From contig JAIDQQ010000020.1 of NCBI GenBank assembly GCA_029062165.1, positions 62,001 through 126,000 of the forward strand: a stretch of 64,000 nt of DNA, written 5' to 3'. Positions 9,138 through 17,507 of this stretch are shown here, piece by piece. Position numbers and translations under genes: made by a program. The DNA comes from Ruminococcus sp. Its GTDB lineage: Bacteria; Bacillota; Clostridia; Oscillospirales; Ruminococcaceae. The notes under the pieces were generated by a model, which ran no database searches, was not told the origin of the DNA, and saw only the letters and a list, made by a program, of their open reading frames with translations. Position 1 is the first letter of the stretch, and each line of letters begins with the position of its first letter.

Positions 9138-9179
9138 ATTTACTTTTGCGTGATAATGTGTTAAAATGTAAAAGTAAAT
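9138..9179 (+). promoter_or_regulatory. Promoter of the TrpR-family gene inside a 10-bp inverted repeat
   Basis: TTTACT (9139-9144), 17 nt, TAAAAT (9162-9167). A perfect inverted repeat, ATTTACTTTT (9138-9147) and AAAAGTAAAT (9170-9179), brackets the -35 and the start point. This is a likely operator for autoregulation. Confidence 0.6.
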
Positions 9180-9209
9180 AATGCCCTATGGCAGACAGGA
9201 GTAATATTA

Positions 9210-9506
9210 ATGATTGATAAAATAAAGTCTGAAAATATGGACCTGCTTTTTGAAGCAATTCTCACACTCGAAACAGTGGACGATTGTTATAAATTCTTCG
9301 ATGACCTCTGTACAAGTCTTGAGTTGAAGGCATTTGCACAAAGATTACAGGTTGCAAAATGTCTTAATGAACATAAAGTCTATAGCAATATCGTGACCGA
9401 AACTGGTGTAAGTACAGCTACAATAAGCCGTGTACACCGTTCACTGAAAGACGGTAACGACGGCTATAATATAGTATTTGACCGTCTTAAAAAGAAATCC
9501 GATTAA
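9210..9506 (+). CDS. YerC/YecD-family TrpR-related DNA-binding protein
   Basis: 98 residues, matching the YerC/YecD subfamily of the Trp-repressor superfamily in length and sequence. Residues about 38-80 form the helix-turn-helix: LELKAFAQRLQVAKCL then ETGVSTATISRVHRSL. The effector is not known for this subfamily; tryptophan is not assumed. ATG 9210 follows an SD-like ACAGGAG. The inverted repeat over its promoter suggests self-regulation. Its 3' end overlaps the convergent HAD gene by four bases. Confidence 0.9.
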   Translation: MIDKIKSENMDLLFEAILTLETVDDCYKFFDDLCTSLELKAFAQRLQVAKCLNEHKVYSNIVTETGVSTATISRVHRSLKDGNDGYNIVFDRLKKKSD

Positions 9507-10291
9507 ATAAGTCGGAAATGTTTGAGTGCGTTAAAAATTCCGTCGTCTTCAATGTCAGATGTCACATACGATACAAACGGATATAATTTTTCAGCACCAC
9601 CCATAGCGATACTGTTCGGGACGGCTTTCAGCATTGGCAGGTCATTCATGCTGTCGCCTATGGCATATGCTCTTTCTCGTGGGATATTCAGCTTTTCAAG
9701 GATAATGTCAATGGCGGTTGCCTTAGTATAGCCCAGCGGTACATTTTCATAGAATCCGTTGCCACGGTCTATAATGGAAAAATATTTCCCTATTTTCCTG
9801 TTGAAGCGTTCTATATCACTTTCAGGATTAGTCCATATAACGAATTTATCAAAAATAAAATCTGTGTCACTGACTTTTCTGCTTATGTCAGTACCGTTTT
9901 CAACGAAAACATTCATGAAATAGTCAAGACCGGCATTATGTACCGCTTTGTCGTCAAAAAAATAACAGTCGCTGTATTCGTATACCGGAGTTACACCACA
10001 TTCACGGATAATACCGGCTATTTCCCGACAGAATTTCTTTTCCGGAGTATAATGCAGAATGACTTCATTTCCGTATTCTATATAAGTACCGCAACCACAT
10101 AGAAATCCGTCAAAACCTAAGTTACGGACTTCCGGACTTATATTAAATGCAGTACGTCCGGTATTTATGAAAGTAAGATTTCCCATTTCACGAGTGAGGG
10201 CAATTGCTTTACGTGTACTTTCCGGAATAATACAGCGTTCGTCCTCGGTAACAACAGTACCGTCTATATCGAAAAAAATAACTGATTTCAT
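9503..10291 (-). CDS. Cof-type HAD-IIB phosphatase
   Basis: 262 residues. Motif I is FFDIDGTVV (nucleophile Asp near residue 8), motif II FINTGR, motif III the Lys in TKATAIDIIL and motif IV GDSMNDLPML. The C2B cap occupies about residues 85-190. Family members dephosphorylate sugar phosphates, nucleotides or flavin precursors; the substrate here cannot be deduced. SD AAGGAG precedes the ATG. It is single-gene, between convergent yerC and divergent cobO. Confidence 0.9.
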   Translation of the reverse strand: MKSVIFFDIDGTVVTEDERCIIPESTRKAIALTREMGNLTFINTGRTAFNISPEVRNLGFDGFLCGCGTYIEYGNEVILHYTPEKKFCREIAGIIRECGVTPVYEYSDCYFFDDKAVHNAGLDYFMNVFVENGTDISRKVSDTDFIFDKFVIWTNPESDIERFNRKIGKYFSIIDRGNGFYENVPLGYTKATAIDIILEKLNIPRERAYAIGDSMNDLPMLKAVPNSIAMGGAEKLYPFVSYVTSDIEDDGIFNALKHFRLI

Positions 10292-10323
10292 TTTAAAACA
10301 CTCCTTGAAAAAATAATTATGAG

Positions 10324-10830
10324 GTGATATTTATTTTACACATATATCACGGAAACGGCAAAGGCAAAACATCTAATGCTGTGGGTATGGCGATAAGAGC
10401 CTCCGGAGCAGGTCTTGACGTTATGTTTGTACAGTTTCTTAAAAACGGAAGTTCTTCAGAAATAAAGATACTCCGGAAAACAGAAAATATAACGGTCATA
10501 TGCTGTGAAGCCTGTAATAAATTCACTTTCCGTATGAACGAATATGAAAAAAAACTGGTCACCGAAAGGCATAATTCAATGATTGGTCAGGCGTTCCGGA
10601 GTACCGCAGATATTATCATACTTGACGAGTTTCTTGACGCTTACAACATGAACCTACTTGACAGGGAAATTTCCGGAAATCTGATACTCGGCGATAATCG
10701 GGAAATAATTCTCACCGGAAGAAATCCGGCAGAAATATTCCTCGAAAATGCCGACTATATCAGCGAAATAAATTCAGTACGTCACCCATATGAAAAGGGT
10801 ATCACCGCCCGAAAAGGTATAGAGTATTAG
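10324..10830 (+). CDS. cobO: CobO/BtuR-type corrinoid adenosyltransferase
   Basis: About 165-168 residues. P-loop HGNGKGKTSNAVGMAIRASG at the N-terminus and IIILDEFLDAYNM in the middle identify the CobA/CobO/BtuR family, which transfers adenosyl from ATP to reduced corrinoids. The start is unusual. The only GTG (10324) is embedded in the SD sequence GAGGTGAT (10321-10328), and family members normally begin one residue before the LHIYHGNG segment. An AUU at 10333 or UUA at 10336 would fit the SD better. No other cobalamin genes are nearby, so salvage is likelier than synthesis. The 3' end overlaps the opposing gene by four bases. Confidence 0.85.
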   Translation: MIFILHIYHGNGKGKTSNAVGMAIRASGAGLDVMFVQFLKNGSSSEIKILRKTENITVICCEACNKFTFRMNEYEKKLVTERHNSMIGQAFRSTADIIILDEFLDAYNMNLLDREISGNLILGDNREIILTGRNPAEIFLENADYISEINSVRHPYEKGITARKGIEY

Positions 10831-11054
10831 GAATGGAAAAATTCTCTTGTTTCCTTTACAAGTGCCATATCCTGCTCCGATACTTTCACTTTTGTGAAAA
10901 ATTCCTTACCCTCGGAAGTAGTGACTTTTACTTCAACTATTGTACCCTCATCTACTTCCTGAAGAGATTTCCTTACGAACATAAGAAATTTAGGGTGATT
11001 TTCCTTGAAAGTCTTAAGGAGCGGTTTTATTTTTACTAATGCTAATGGATTCAT
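10827..11054 (-). CDS. Small conserved hypothetical protein
   Basis: 75 residues, beginning MNPLALVKIKPLLKTFKENH, soluble, with alternating charged segments (VEVKVTTSEGKEF). It looks like a short firmicute protein of unknown role. A strong SD (GGAGGTATAAAT) supports the start. It follows gpmI on the same strand across a hairpin and could be the last gene of the glycolytic operon. Confidence 0.65.
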   Translation of the reverse strand: MNPLALVKIKPLLKTFKENHPKFLMFVRKSLQEVDEGTIVEVKVTTSEGKEFFTKVKVSEQDMALVKETREFFHS

Positions 11055-11076
11055 ATTTATACCTCCGATAACAACA

Positions 11077-11098
11077 GGCTGACTTTTTTGTGTCAGCC
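11077..11098. terminator. Hairpin between gpmI and the small gene at 11054
   Basis: GGCTGAC / GTCAGCC stem with an 8-nt loop. Its T-rich side lies on the plus strand (CGTTTTGTTTTT), so on the minus strand it may act only as a partial terminator or 3'-end stabiliser for gpmI mRNA. Confidence 0.4.
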
Positions 11099-11108
11099 CG
11101 TTTTGTTT

Positions 11109-12434
11109 TTACTTTTTGATTAATGATTTTCCGGTCATTTCCGGTGGTTGTGGCATATCAAGGATTTCAAGCATAGTCGGTGCGAGGTCAGCGAGTACAC
11201 CACCGTCACGGAGTTCACAGTCATATCCCACACAGAAAAGCGGTACAGGATTAGTTGTATGTGCCGTGAACGGACTTCCGTCGGGTTCGTACATCTTGTC
11301 GGCGTTGCCGTGGTCAGCGGTAATCAGTGCCGAACCACCTTTAGCAAGTATAGCATCAACCATTCTTCCTACGCATTCGTCGACGGCTTCTACTGCCTTT
11401 ACAGCAGCGTCGAAAACGCCGGTATGTCCTACCATATCGCAGTTAGCATAGTTGAGAATGATAACGTCGTATTTATCGGAGTTTATAGCCTCAACTACAG
11501 CATCGCAGACTTCGTAGGCACTCATTTCCGGTTTCATGTCGAAAGTTTCAACATCAGGCGACTTTATAAGGATTCTGTCTTCACCTTCAAACTGTTTTTC
11601 CTCGCCACCGTTGAAGAAGAATGTTACGTGTGCATATTTCTGAGTTTCAGCGATACGGAGTTGTGTTTTTCCGGATTTACTTAGATATTCGCCCATAGTC
11701 ATAGTAAGCTGTTCCGGTGGATATGCAACAGTTACATTCGGCATAGAAGCGTCATATTGTGCCATGCATACAAAGTGAACATTAAAGAAACCGTTCTTTC
11801 TCTCGAATCCTGTGAAATCAGGGTCAACGAATGCACGGGTAATCTGTCTTGCACGGTCAGGACGGAAATTGAAGAAAATAACACTGTCGTTTTCTTTAAT
11901 CGTCTCGCCACCGTCCATGACTGTAGGTAACATAAATTCGTCCGTAACGCCGTTAGCATATGAATTTTTTATAGCCTGTACCGGACAGGATTCTTTAACG
12001 CCCTCGCCGTAAACCATTGCGGAATATGCTTTTTCTACTCTGTCCCATGCATTATCCCTGTCCATAGCGTAGAAACGTCCGGCAATAGTTGCAATTTTTC
12101 CGAGACCTATTTTATTTAATTCCTCAACAGTCTGCTCCATGAACTCCGAAGCAGATGACGGCGGAACGTCACGACCGTCAAGGAATGCGTGGATATATAC
12201 CTTTTCGAGACCGTTTTTCTTAGCCATTTCGACTATACCGAAAAGATGTTCCATATGACTGTGTACGCCACCAGGGGAAAGAAGTCCCATAAGGTGAAGT
12301 GCCGAATTTTTTTCCTTACAGTTTTTCATAGCGTCAAGGAGTGCCTTGTTCTCAAAGAAAACACCGTCTTTAATATCCTTGGAAATCTTTACAAGCATCT
12401 GATATACTATTCTGCCTGCTCCGATATTTGTATG
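11109..12434 (-). CDS. gpmI: Phosphoglycerate mutase (cofactor-independent), 3' exon
   Basis: 441 codons plus stop, continuing gpmI after the group II intron. Joined to the 5' exon (14997-15191) it gives a 506-residue protein, the usual length for GpmI, which interconverts 3- and 2-phosphoglycerate. The exon begins exactly at H of the family motif GNSEVGHTNIGAGR. It carries the metal ligands in LLSPGGVHSH, FLDGRDVPP, GRFYAMDRD, NFRPDRARQ and the C-terminal TADHGNAD and HTTNPVP. An ATG inside the intron (12467) gives a misleading longer frame. Without splicing no complete enzyme could be made from this locus. Confidence 0.93.
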   Translation of the reverse strand, partial: HTNIGAGRIVYQMLVKISKDIKDGVFFENKALLDAMKNCKEKNSALHLMGLLSPGGVHSHMEHLFGIVEMAKKNGLEKVYIHAFLDGRDVPPSSASEFMEQTVEELNKIGLGKIATIAGRFYAMDRDNAWDRVEKAYSAMVYGEGVKESCPVQAIKNSYANGVTDEFMLPTVMDGGETIKENDSVIFFNFRPDRARQITRAFVDPDFTGFERKNGFFNVHFVCMAQYDASMPNVTVAYPPEQLTMTMGEYLSKSGKTQLRIAETQKYAHVTFFFNGGEEKQFEGEDRILIKSPDVETFDMKPEMSAYEVCDAVVEAINSDKYDVIILNYANCDMVGHTGVFDAAVKAVEAVDECVGRMVDAILAKGGSALITADHGNADKMYEPDGSPFTAHTTNPVPLFCVGYDCELRDGGVLADLAPTMLEILDMPQPPEMTGKSLIKK

Positions 12435-14996
12435 GTAGAGTAGGAAAGCGTCGCCTTGCTTTATCACTAAAGTAGGTTTACACTAACCCCTCCCCAAACC
12501 GTACTTACACCTCTCGATGTATACGGCTTTCCATCATAATATAACTAACTAATTTAATCTTGTTCAGGATTATGGATTTTCCTGTGACAATCTTCGCACA
12601 ATACTAAGGTTTTTCTCTGCCGTGCTATCATCATGTATTCCCACGGTTCTTTGGCTTTTAAGTCTTTGAGTTTGTGAACATGATGTATATTAAACGGCAC
12701 GTTTTCTTTTCCGCACATTTCACATTTTCCTGCGGATATTCTCTGTTCAAGTTCAGTTCTTCCTGTGTACTTCATTGTATTTGCTATGCTGTCAATACCA
12801 GTTTCCTTGCTTGGAGTACTTTTCTTCTTGAATCCTTGACAATAGAAGAATCTTATTTTGTTCTTTTCTTCCTTTGTGTCATATCTGATACCCCAGTCTT
12901 TTCCTACTGAAAACTGGCTTCTTATTTTGTACACACTGCTTTTGTGTTTTCCTGCAAGTGTTTTTAAGCAACTGTATTCCATGACATGATATATCATGTT
13001 CATTCTTGAAGATACATTCAATGCCATTGCATAATAGTTATATAGTCCTCTTATTTCTGTGTTGTATGTTGTAACTATTTCTAAATCACTCAAACATTGA
13101 AGATATGGTCTTGCTTTTCCTCTCCAGTGTTCAGCATTTATGTCTTGGACTACACCTTTTTCATTGATGTAATTAAACATAACATCTCTTGGCATATACA
13201 GTGCTATTCCCATATTTCCAGTTCTTCTTTTCTGACCGTTTTTGTTCTCAAAGAATTGGTTATTTTCACAGACCTGTATTTCATAGCTTAAAAATCTTGC
13301 CTTTTCTCTACTATGCGTTATCAGTGTTTTTTCTTCGGAAAGTTCCAGTTTCAGTTCACTTTTTAAATATTCCGTCAGTTCATCTTTAATGTCTTGACAG
13401 TCCTGTTTACTTCCTATAACACCAATAATAAAATCGTCTGCGTATCGCACATACTGCATATTTTTATAATTGCCTAATCCTGTTTTTTCAGGTTCATTAT
13501 TCCGTAATTTCTGTAATCGCTTGTACTCATTGATAAGCTCCTGTCTGACTGTTTCGTCCTCACATTTGTCTATCTGCTTTTTGAGCTTACCCATGTCGTT
13601 ACTGAGTTTAACATATATCGGATTTCTTACTCTGTTCTTCTTGGCATTGCCCTCATTGTTGGCTGTGAACTTTTGCTTGATAGCTTCTATTCTTGTGTCA
13701 AGTTCATTCATATATATATTTGCCATTATGGGACTTATAATACCACCTTGTGGCGTTCCGCTGTATGTGTTTCTGTATTTCCAATTCTCTATATATCCTG
13801 CTTTCAGGAATTTCCATATCAGTCTTATAAATCTTTCGTCTTTAATTCTTTTTCGCAAGATATTTATTAAAACAGTGTGGTCTATGTTGTCAAAACAACC
13901 CTTTATGTCTCCCTCTATGAACCAATTCGCACCTTTAAATGTTCGCTGTACTTGTGCTAATGCGGTATGACAACTTCTTTGTGGTCTGAATCCATGCGAT
14001 TGGTCGGAGAATACAGGTTCATAAATTGCTTCTAATATCATTCTGCATACCTCTTGCACAAGTCTGTCACTAAAGCTTGGTATGCCTAATGGTCTTTTCT
14101 TGCCGTTCTTTTTGGGAATATATGTCCTCCTTACAGGCTGAACTTGATAGCTCTCGTCTTTTAAGCTGTCTATAATACGCTGTATGCTTTTTTCACTAAA
14201 TCCGTCTGCGGTTTCATTGTCGTTACCGCTTGTGGAGCTACCATTGTTGTTATAGATATTACAATACGCTTTAATATACATATTTGCATTGCACAAATTT
14301 CTGTATATTCTTTCAAACTGATATTCCTTATTTTGCGCTTGTTTCGTTAGTTCAACTAAAACCTTTTCTGAATCTCTCATTGGGGAACTTCCTCCATTCT
14401 TCTTGGTTTTAATTCATTATGACTGCTGTCCTTTGCCATGTAAACGGCTTTCCCATTCTCGGACTACTACGACAGCTCCGTTGCCATGTCGGATATTCAA
14501 ATGACTTTTCATTATAGCTTAACTTGTATTAAGCGTTCCGATTTAGGCAATCTCCGTTTAGTACAATAATTGCAAGTATACGGTTATTGTCGGATAATTC
14601 TTTAGCGTTTTTACATTTTCTCAACGTATGCCCCAAGTTATTTAACATCATTGCTGATGTGAGAACCATTGATTTTACTCCCTAAGGTTAAAATCAACAC
14701 TGTCTTAGAAGTAGGTCAATTCCTTGACATAACTTAGTCTATCGTTTCAACTGGTTTCGATAGTGCCTCACGATTTGACTGCTCACGCTCGAATTTCAAG
14801 TAGAACAACTTTTATCCTCATATAACCTTTACATCTCGCTATTCAGTCGTGACATTCCAGTTTGTCAACTTATAGCTTTCTGACCATGCTACACTCCCCG
14901 TCTGATTTCTCTTTTGGATAAGGTCAGTGATGTTATCCCGTTCTCTTAGGATAGTAACACTAATCGTTACAACAACTATTGCCCTTACGGACGCAC
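12435..14996 (-). mobile_element. Group II intron inserted in gpmI
   Basis: 2562 bp, same strand as gpmI. The 5' end is GTGCGTCC (consensus GUGYG) directly after the exon codon GGT. The 3' end is TAC directly before CAT. Removing it restores SEVG-HTNIG in frame. Domain V is at about 12496-12532 (AAGCCGTA pairing with TACGGTTT, with the AGC triad). Domain VI (12435-12495) ends CCTACTCTAC with a bulged A seven bases from the 3' end. The 616 bp between the 5' end and the ORF (14381-14996) hold the domain I-III RNA core and no other gene. I found no CCGG in the intron, although CCGG is very common elsewhere in the window, which supports recent acquisition. Confidence 0.95.
12554..14380 (-). CDS. 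ltrA: Group II intron reverse transcriptase/maturase with HNH endonuclease
   Basis: 608 residues, encoded in intron domain IV. Order: N-terminal RT0 region, RT core (about 75-350) with SHGFRPQRSCHTALAQV, TPQGGIISPIMANIYMNELD and the catalytic YADD in YVRYADDFIIGV, then a maturase/thumb region (about 370-500), and a C-terminal HNH domain with CEMCGKENVPFNIHHVHKL and CEDCHRKIHN (about 545-605). The wording is close to Ll.LtrB LtrA, so mitochondrial-like class (IIA) is likely. It would assist splicing of its own intron and drive target-primed retrohoming. All key motifs are intact. Confidence 0.95.
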   Translation of the reverse strand: MRDSEKVLVELTKQAQNKEYQFERIYRNLCNANMYIKAYCNIYNNNGSSTSGNDNETADGFSEKSIQRIIDSLKDESYQVQPVRRTYIPKKNGKKRPLGIPSFSDRLVQEVCRMILEAIYEPVFSDQSHGFRPQRSCHTALAQVQRTFKGANWFIEGDIKGCFDNIDHTVLINILRKRIKDERFIRLIWKFLKAGYIENWKYRNTYSGTPQGGIISPIMANIYMNELDTRIEAIKQKFTANNEGNAKKNRVRNPIYVKLSNDMGKLKKQIDKCEDETVRQELINEYKRLQKLRNNEPEKTGLGNYKNMQYVRYADDFIIGVIGSKQDCQDIKDELTEYLKSELKLELSEEKTLITHSREKARFLSYEIQVCENNQFFENKNGQKRRTGNMGIALYMPRDVMFNYINEKGVVQDINAEHWRGKARPYLQCLSDLEIVTTYNTEIRGLYNYYAMALNVSSRMNMIYHVMEYSCLKTLAGKHKSSVYKIRSQFSVGKDWGIRYDTKEEKNKIRFFYCQGFKKKSTPSKETGIDSIANTMKYTGRTELEQRISAGKCEMCGKENVPFNIHHVHKLKDLKAKEPWEYMMIARQRKTLVLCEDCHRKIHNPEQD

Positions 14997-15191
14997 ACCT
15001 ACTTCGGAATTGCCCATTTGACCGTCGGGAAGTCCTACGTCGAGACCGCTTGCACCGATAAGTGTATGAGGTCCTTGTTTGTATTTGTCAATGTTAGGTG
15101 TGTTCGCACTACTTATAGCATTGCCGTAATCGGACGGATTATAACCGAAACCGTCCATAATAATAAGTGCAACTGGTTTTTTTGACATCAT
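14997..15191 (-). CDS. gpmI: Phosphoglycerate mutase (cofactor-independent), 5' exon
   Basis: 65 codons. ATG 15191 lies five bases after AGGAGG; an upstream frame opening at 15215 adds eight codons without an SD. It contains the first metal-binding motif [13 protein letters not shown] and the catalytic serine motif MGNSEVG, and ends at the intron boundary. Read straight through, the intron adds only VRP and a stop, so unspliced mRNA yields a 68-residue fragment. The group II intron therefore sits two codons past the phosphorylated serine, in a highly conserved part of the gene. Confidence 0.93.
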
Positions 15192-15207
15192 TTTTTCCTC
15201 CTGTAAT

Positions 15208-15639
15208 TTATTCACGTATGTCCTGTTGACCTACGTTGTCTGTACTTTCAAACCCGCTTATCTTAAAAGTCTTTTTGTCGCTCACTGCATAAACGTAATT
15301 TCCGTTCTGAGCGATAATATAGTAATCGCCCGACTGATATTTATTTTCATATGTCCTGAACAGAGTTTCTGCATCTGAGGCACTGAGTTCATAACATATA
15401 TCAATATATTTATCATCTTTTTCGGCATATACTCTTTTTCCGGAAAAATCCGTATCAAGTACTGTATCGAAAATTTCAACGGAATATCCGTTATCAGTGA
15501 GGTTTTCAACAAGTTCATTTTTCTGGGGGACTATTTTGTCAGGTTCGGGAATACCTGTTTTGCTGTCACCGCACCCCATTGTCATAGATACTAACGCAAC
15601 GACTGCTGACAGCATTATAAAAATTTTTTTTAAGTACAT
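15208..15639 (-). CDS. Putative lipoprotein
   Basis: 143 residues from ATG 15639, chosen because AAGGAG lies five bases upstream. The N-terminus [19 protein letters not shown] is followed by TMGCGDS, a lipobox-like cysteine, so the protein is probably lipid-anchored outside the cell. The mature part has no recognised domain and ends in a Gln/Asp-rich tail. It lies 16 bp upstream of gpmI and downstream of a membrane protein gene, within the glycolytic operon. Confidence 0.65.
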   Translation of the reverse strand: MYLKKIFIMLSAVVALVSMTMGCGDSKTGIPEPDKIVPQKNELVENLTDNGYSVEIFDTVLDTDFSGKRVYAEKDDKYIDICYELSASDAETLFRTYENKYQSGDYYIIAQNGNYVYAVSDKKTFKISGFESTDNVGQQDIRE

Positions 15640-15655
15640 TAAATCTCCTTTCAAA

Positions 15656-16375
15656 TCAGTACCAGAATACAGCAAGACCGGAATTATAATCAAGCATACA
15701 GCCTTTAACGTAATAAGCCGGTACTGTATATATTATTGCCTTTCCAAAATCGTGTATATGTTCGGATTGTAATTGTGAAAATACGTGCCGTGGGAGTTCT
15801 TCCGGACATTTCAGCCATAAATCGCTATTTTCTTTATCGGGCATATGTGCTGTATGGCGTTCTGCTTTGTCATAAGAATTGAAATGTTCTTCATACTTTT
15901 TAAGAGTATTTTTATCTGTGTGAAATATCAGATAAGCATCTGCATGATAGTCCTGTGCAACTACACTTCCTTTTGTAATAAATAAATAATCGTCGCATTT
16001 TTCCGGCATACTTTCGGGAAGAAAATTTCCGGTGTCATGTACACCATAATTGTAGCAGAAACGCTTTACAGGATACATTATTTTTGTGTGGTTGAAATTC
16101 ATTAAAATAACCGGTGCAATAAAACCTAATACAAAAATAATTACAGCTATTATCCGGAGTACAATAACCGGTATTCCTAAATGTCCGTATTTTTTATTAA
16201 TTTTATACAACAGCACAAGTACAATATTAACCGGAAGTCCTACCTCAAATAGTACAGTCGTTATTCCGCTCGTATACATTATAAACATCATACCTAATGA
16301 CATCATCAAAGTAGCTATAAGAACATTTATACTATTCCATTTATTGTCTTTTATTTCATTTATGGAATCTTTCAT
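15656..16375 (-). CDS. Membrane protein of unknown function in the glycolytic operon
   Basis: 239 residues from ATG 16375 (SD GAGGTGAC four bases upstream). Three hydrophobic segments fall in the first 115 residues. The C-terminal half is extracytoplasmic or cytosolic, soluble, and has Cys at GCMLDYNSG. No family was recognised. It sits between tpiA and a lipoprotein gene on the same strand, so it is likely co-transcribed with glycolytic enzymes. Confidence 0.65.
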   Translation of the reverse strand: MKDSINEIKDNKWNSINVLIATLMMSLGMMFIMYTSGITTVLFEVGLPVNIVLVLLYKINKKYGHLGIPVIVLRIIAVIIFVLGFIAPVILMNFNHTKIMYPVKRFCYNYGVHDTGNFLPESMPEKCDDYLFITKGSVVAQDYHADAYLIFHTDKNTLKKYEEHFNSYDKAERHTAHMPDKENSDLWLKCPEELPRHVFSQLQSEHIHDFGKAIIYTVPAYYVKGCMLDYNSGLAVFWY

Positions 16376-16446
16376 AGCTGTCACCTCTTTGAAAAGGCAG
16401 TGGGTAAACATAAAATTCACCCACCGGAAAAAAGTTTTATTCAGAA

Positions 16447-17223
16447 TCAGCCGTTTACAGCAGACTGAACTATTGTGTTGAAGTCGTCAGCTTTGAGTGA
16501 CGCACCACCGATAAGTCCGCCATCAATGTCAGGTTTTGCGAGGAGTTCTGCACAGTTTTTAGCGTTCATTGAACCGCCATACTGTATTGTTATACCGTCT
16601 GCAATTTCCTGATTGAAAAGTCCTGCGATTGTCTTTCTGATAAATGCACAAACTTCCTGTGCCTGCTCCGGAGTAGCAACCTTACCAGTACCGATAGCCC
16701 ATACAGGTTCGTAAGCGATAACAACGTTCTTTATGCACTTCGGACAAGTACCCTGTAAAGCGATTTTTGTCTGCATAGCGATAACTTCTTCAGTAATGCC
16801 CTGTTCTCTCTGTTCGAGGGTCTCGCCTACGCAAAGGATAGCCTTTAATCCGCCACCGATTGCCGCAAGGAGTCTCTTGTTTACAGTTTCGTCAGTCTCG
16901 CCGAAATACTGTCTTCTTTCGCTGTGTCCGATAACGACGTACTCTACACCGAGTTCAGCGAGCATATCGGCGGATATTTCACCGGTATATGCTCCGCTCT
17001 TCTCGAAGTGTACGTTTTCTGCACCGATTTTTACGTTTGAACCGGCTGTTGTGTTGATAGCTGTCTCGAGGTTTGTGAACGGTACGCAAGCGATAACTTC
17101 TACATTACCCTCGGCGTTGGCAACGAGTGGTTTAATAGCTTCGAGAAGTTCCTTAGCTTCCGGACGTGTCTTGTTCATTTTCCAGTTACCAGCAATAATT
17201 GCCTTTCTTGTTGATTTGTTCAT
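16447..17223 (-). CDS. tpiA: Triosephosphate isomerase
   Basis: 258 residues. Interconverts dihydroxyacetone phosphate and glyceraldehyde 3-phosphate. Catalytic residues are visible: Lys in AGNWKMN, His in VIGHSERRQYF, Glu in VIAYEPVWAIGTG; the phosphate-binding IQYGGSM and GLIGGASL segments are present. SD AAAGGAG supports ATG 17223. It is part of the pgk-tpiA-gpmI operon. Confidence 0.97.
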   Translation of the reverse strand: MNKSTRKAIIAGNWKMNKTRPEAKELLEAIKPLVANAEGNVEVIACVPFTNLETAINTTAGSNVKIGAENVHFEKSGAYTGEISADMLAELGVEYVVIGHSERRQYFGETDETVNKRLLAAIGGGLKAILCVGETLEQREQGITEEVIAMQTKIALQGTCPKCIKNVVIAYEPVWAIGTGKVATPEQAQEVCAFIRKTIAGLFNQEIADGITIQYGGSMNAKNCAELLAKPDIDGGLIGGASLKADDFNTIVQSAVNG

Positions 17224-17238
17224 TGTAATTAACTCCTT

Positions 17239-17451
17239 TTAATTAATATTATCATCTTCGTCATCAGTGTTCATTTTGCAGTTTTTGTAATTGCTTACAT
17301 CGTTATGACAACCGTTATACGAACCTATCGCAATACCCTTTTTAACGGGTGCGATAAGTATTCCGGCTACCACTCCGGCAAGAAAACATACAATTGATAA
17401 CAGCATAACTTCTGAAGAATAATTTTCTTTTATTTTGTCTGTCAGTTTCAT
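17239..17451 (-). CDS. Small single-span membrane protein
   Basis: 70 residues from ATG 17451 with the SD-like GCAGGTG upstream. One membrane segment (about residues 15-38) with a GxxxG-like VVAGILIAP. The C-terminal tail has two Cys and ends in an acidic stretch (TDDEDDNIN). Unknown function. It lies 15 bp before tpiA. Its leader carries one copy of the 34-bp repeat also found after pgk. Confidence 0.6.
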   Translation of the reverse strand: MKLTDKIKENYSSEVMLLSIVCFLAGVVAGILIAPVKKGIAIGSYNGCHNDVSNYKNCKMNTDDEDDNIN

Positions 17452-17459
17452 ATATACAC

Positions 17460-17493
17460 CTGCATATAAGAGCAAATATTTCTACCTGTCTTT
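17460..17493. repeat. 34-bp direct repeat, copy 2 (decayed hairpin)
   Basis: 29 of 34 positions match 19017-19050 in the same orientation. In the other copy the arms AAGGGCG/CGCCCTT form a hairpin; here three changes in one arm and two in the other weaken it. The two copies bracket the cluster of small membrane genes. Confidence 0.75.
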
Positions 17494-17507
17494 TTTGATT
17501 AATATTT

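Noticed and set aside
11148-11684. 178-residue plus-strand open frame opposite gpmI
   Set aside because: It is a shadow of the gpmI 3' exon with no SD and no recognisable domains.
12435-12467. gpmI 3' exon starting at the ATG at 12467 as a separate gene
   Set aside because: The first eleven codons are intron domain VI sequence; the protein lacks the N-terminal metal and Ser motifs without the 5' exon.
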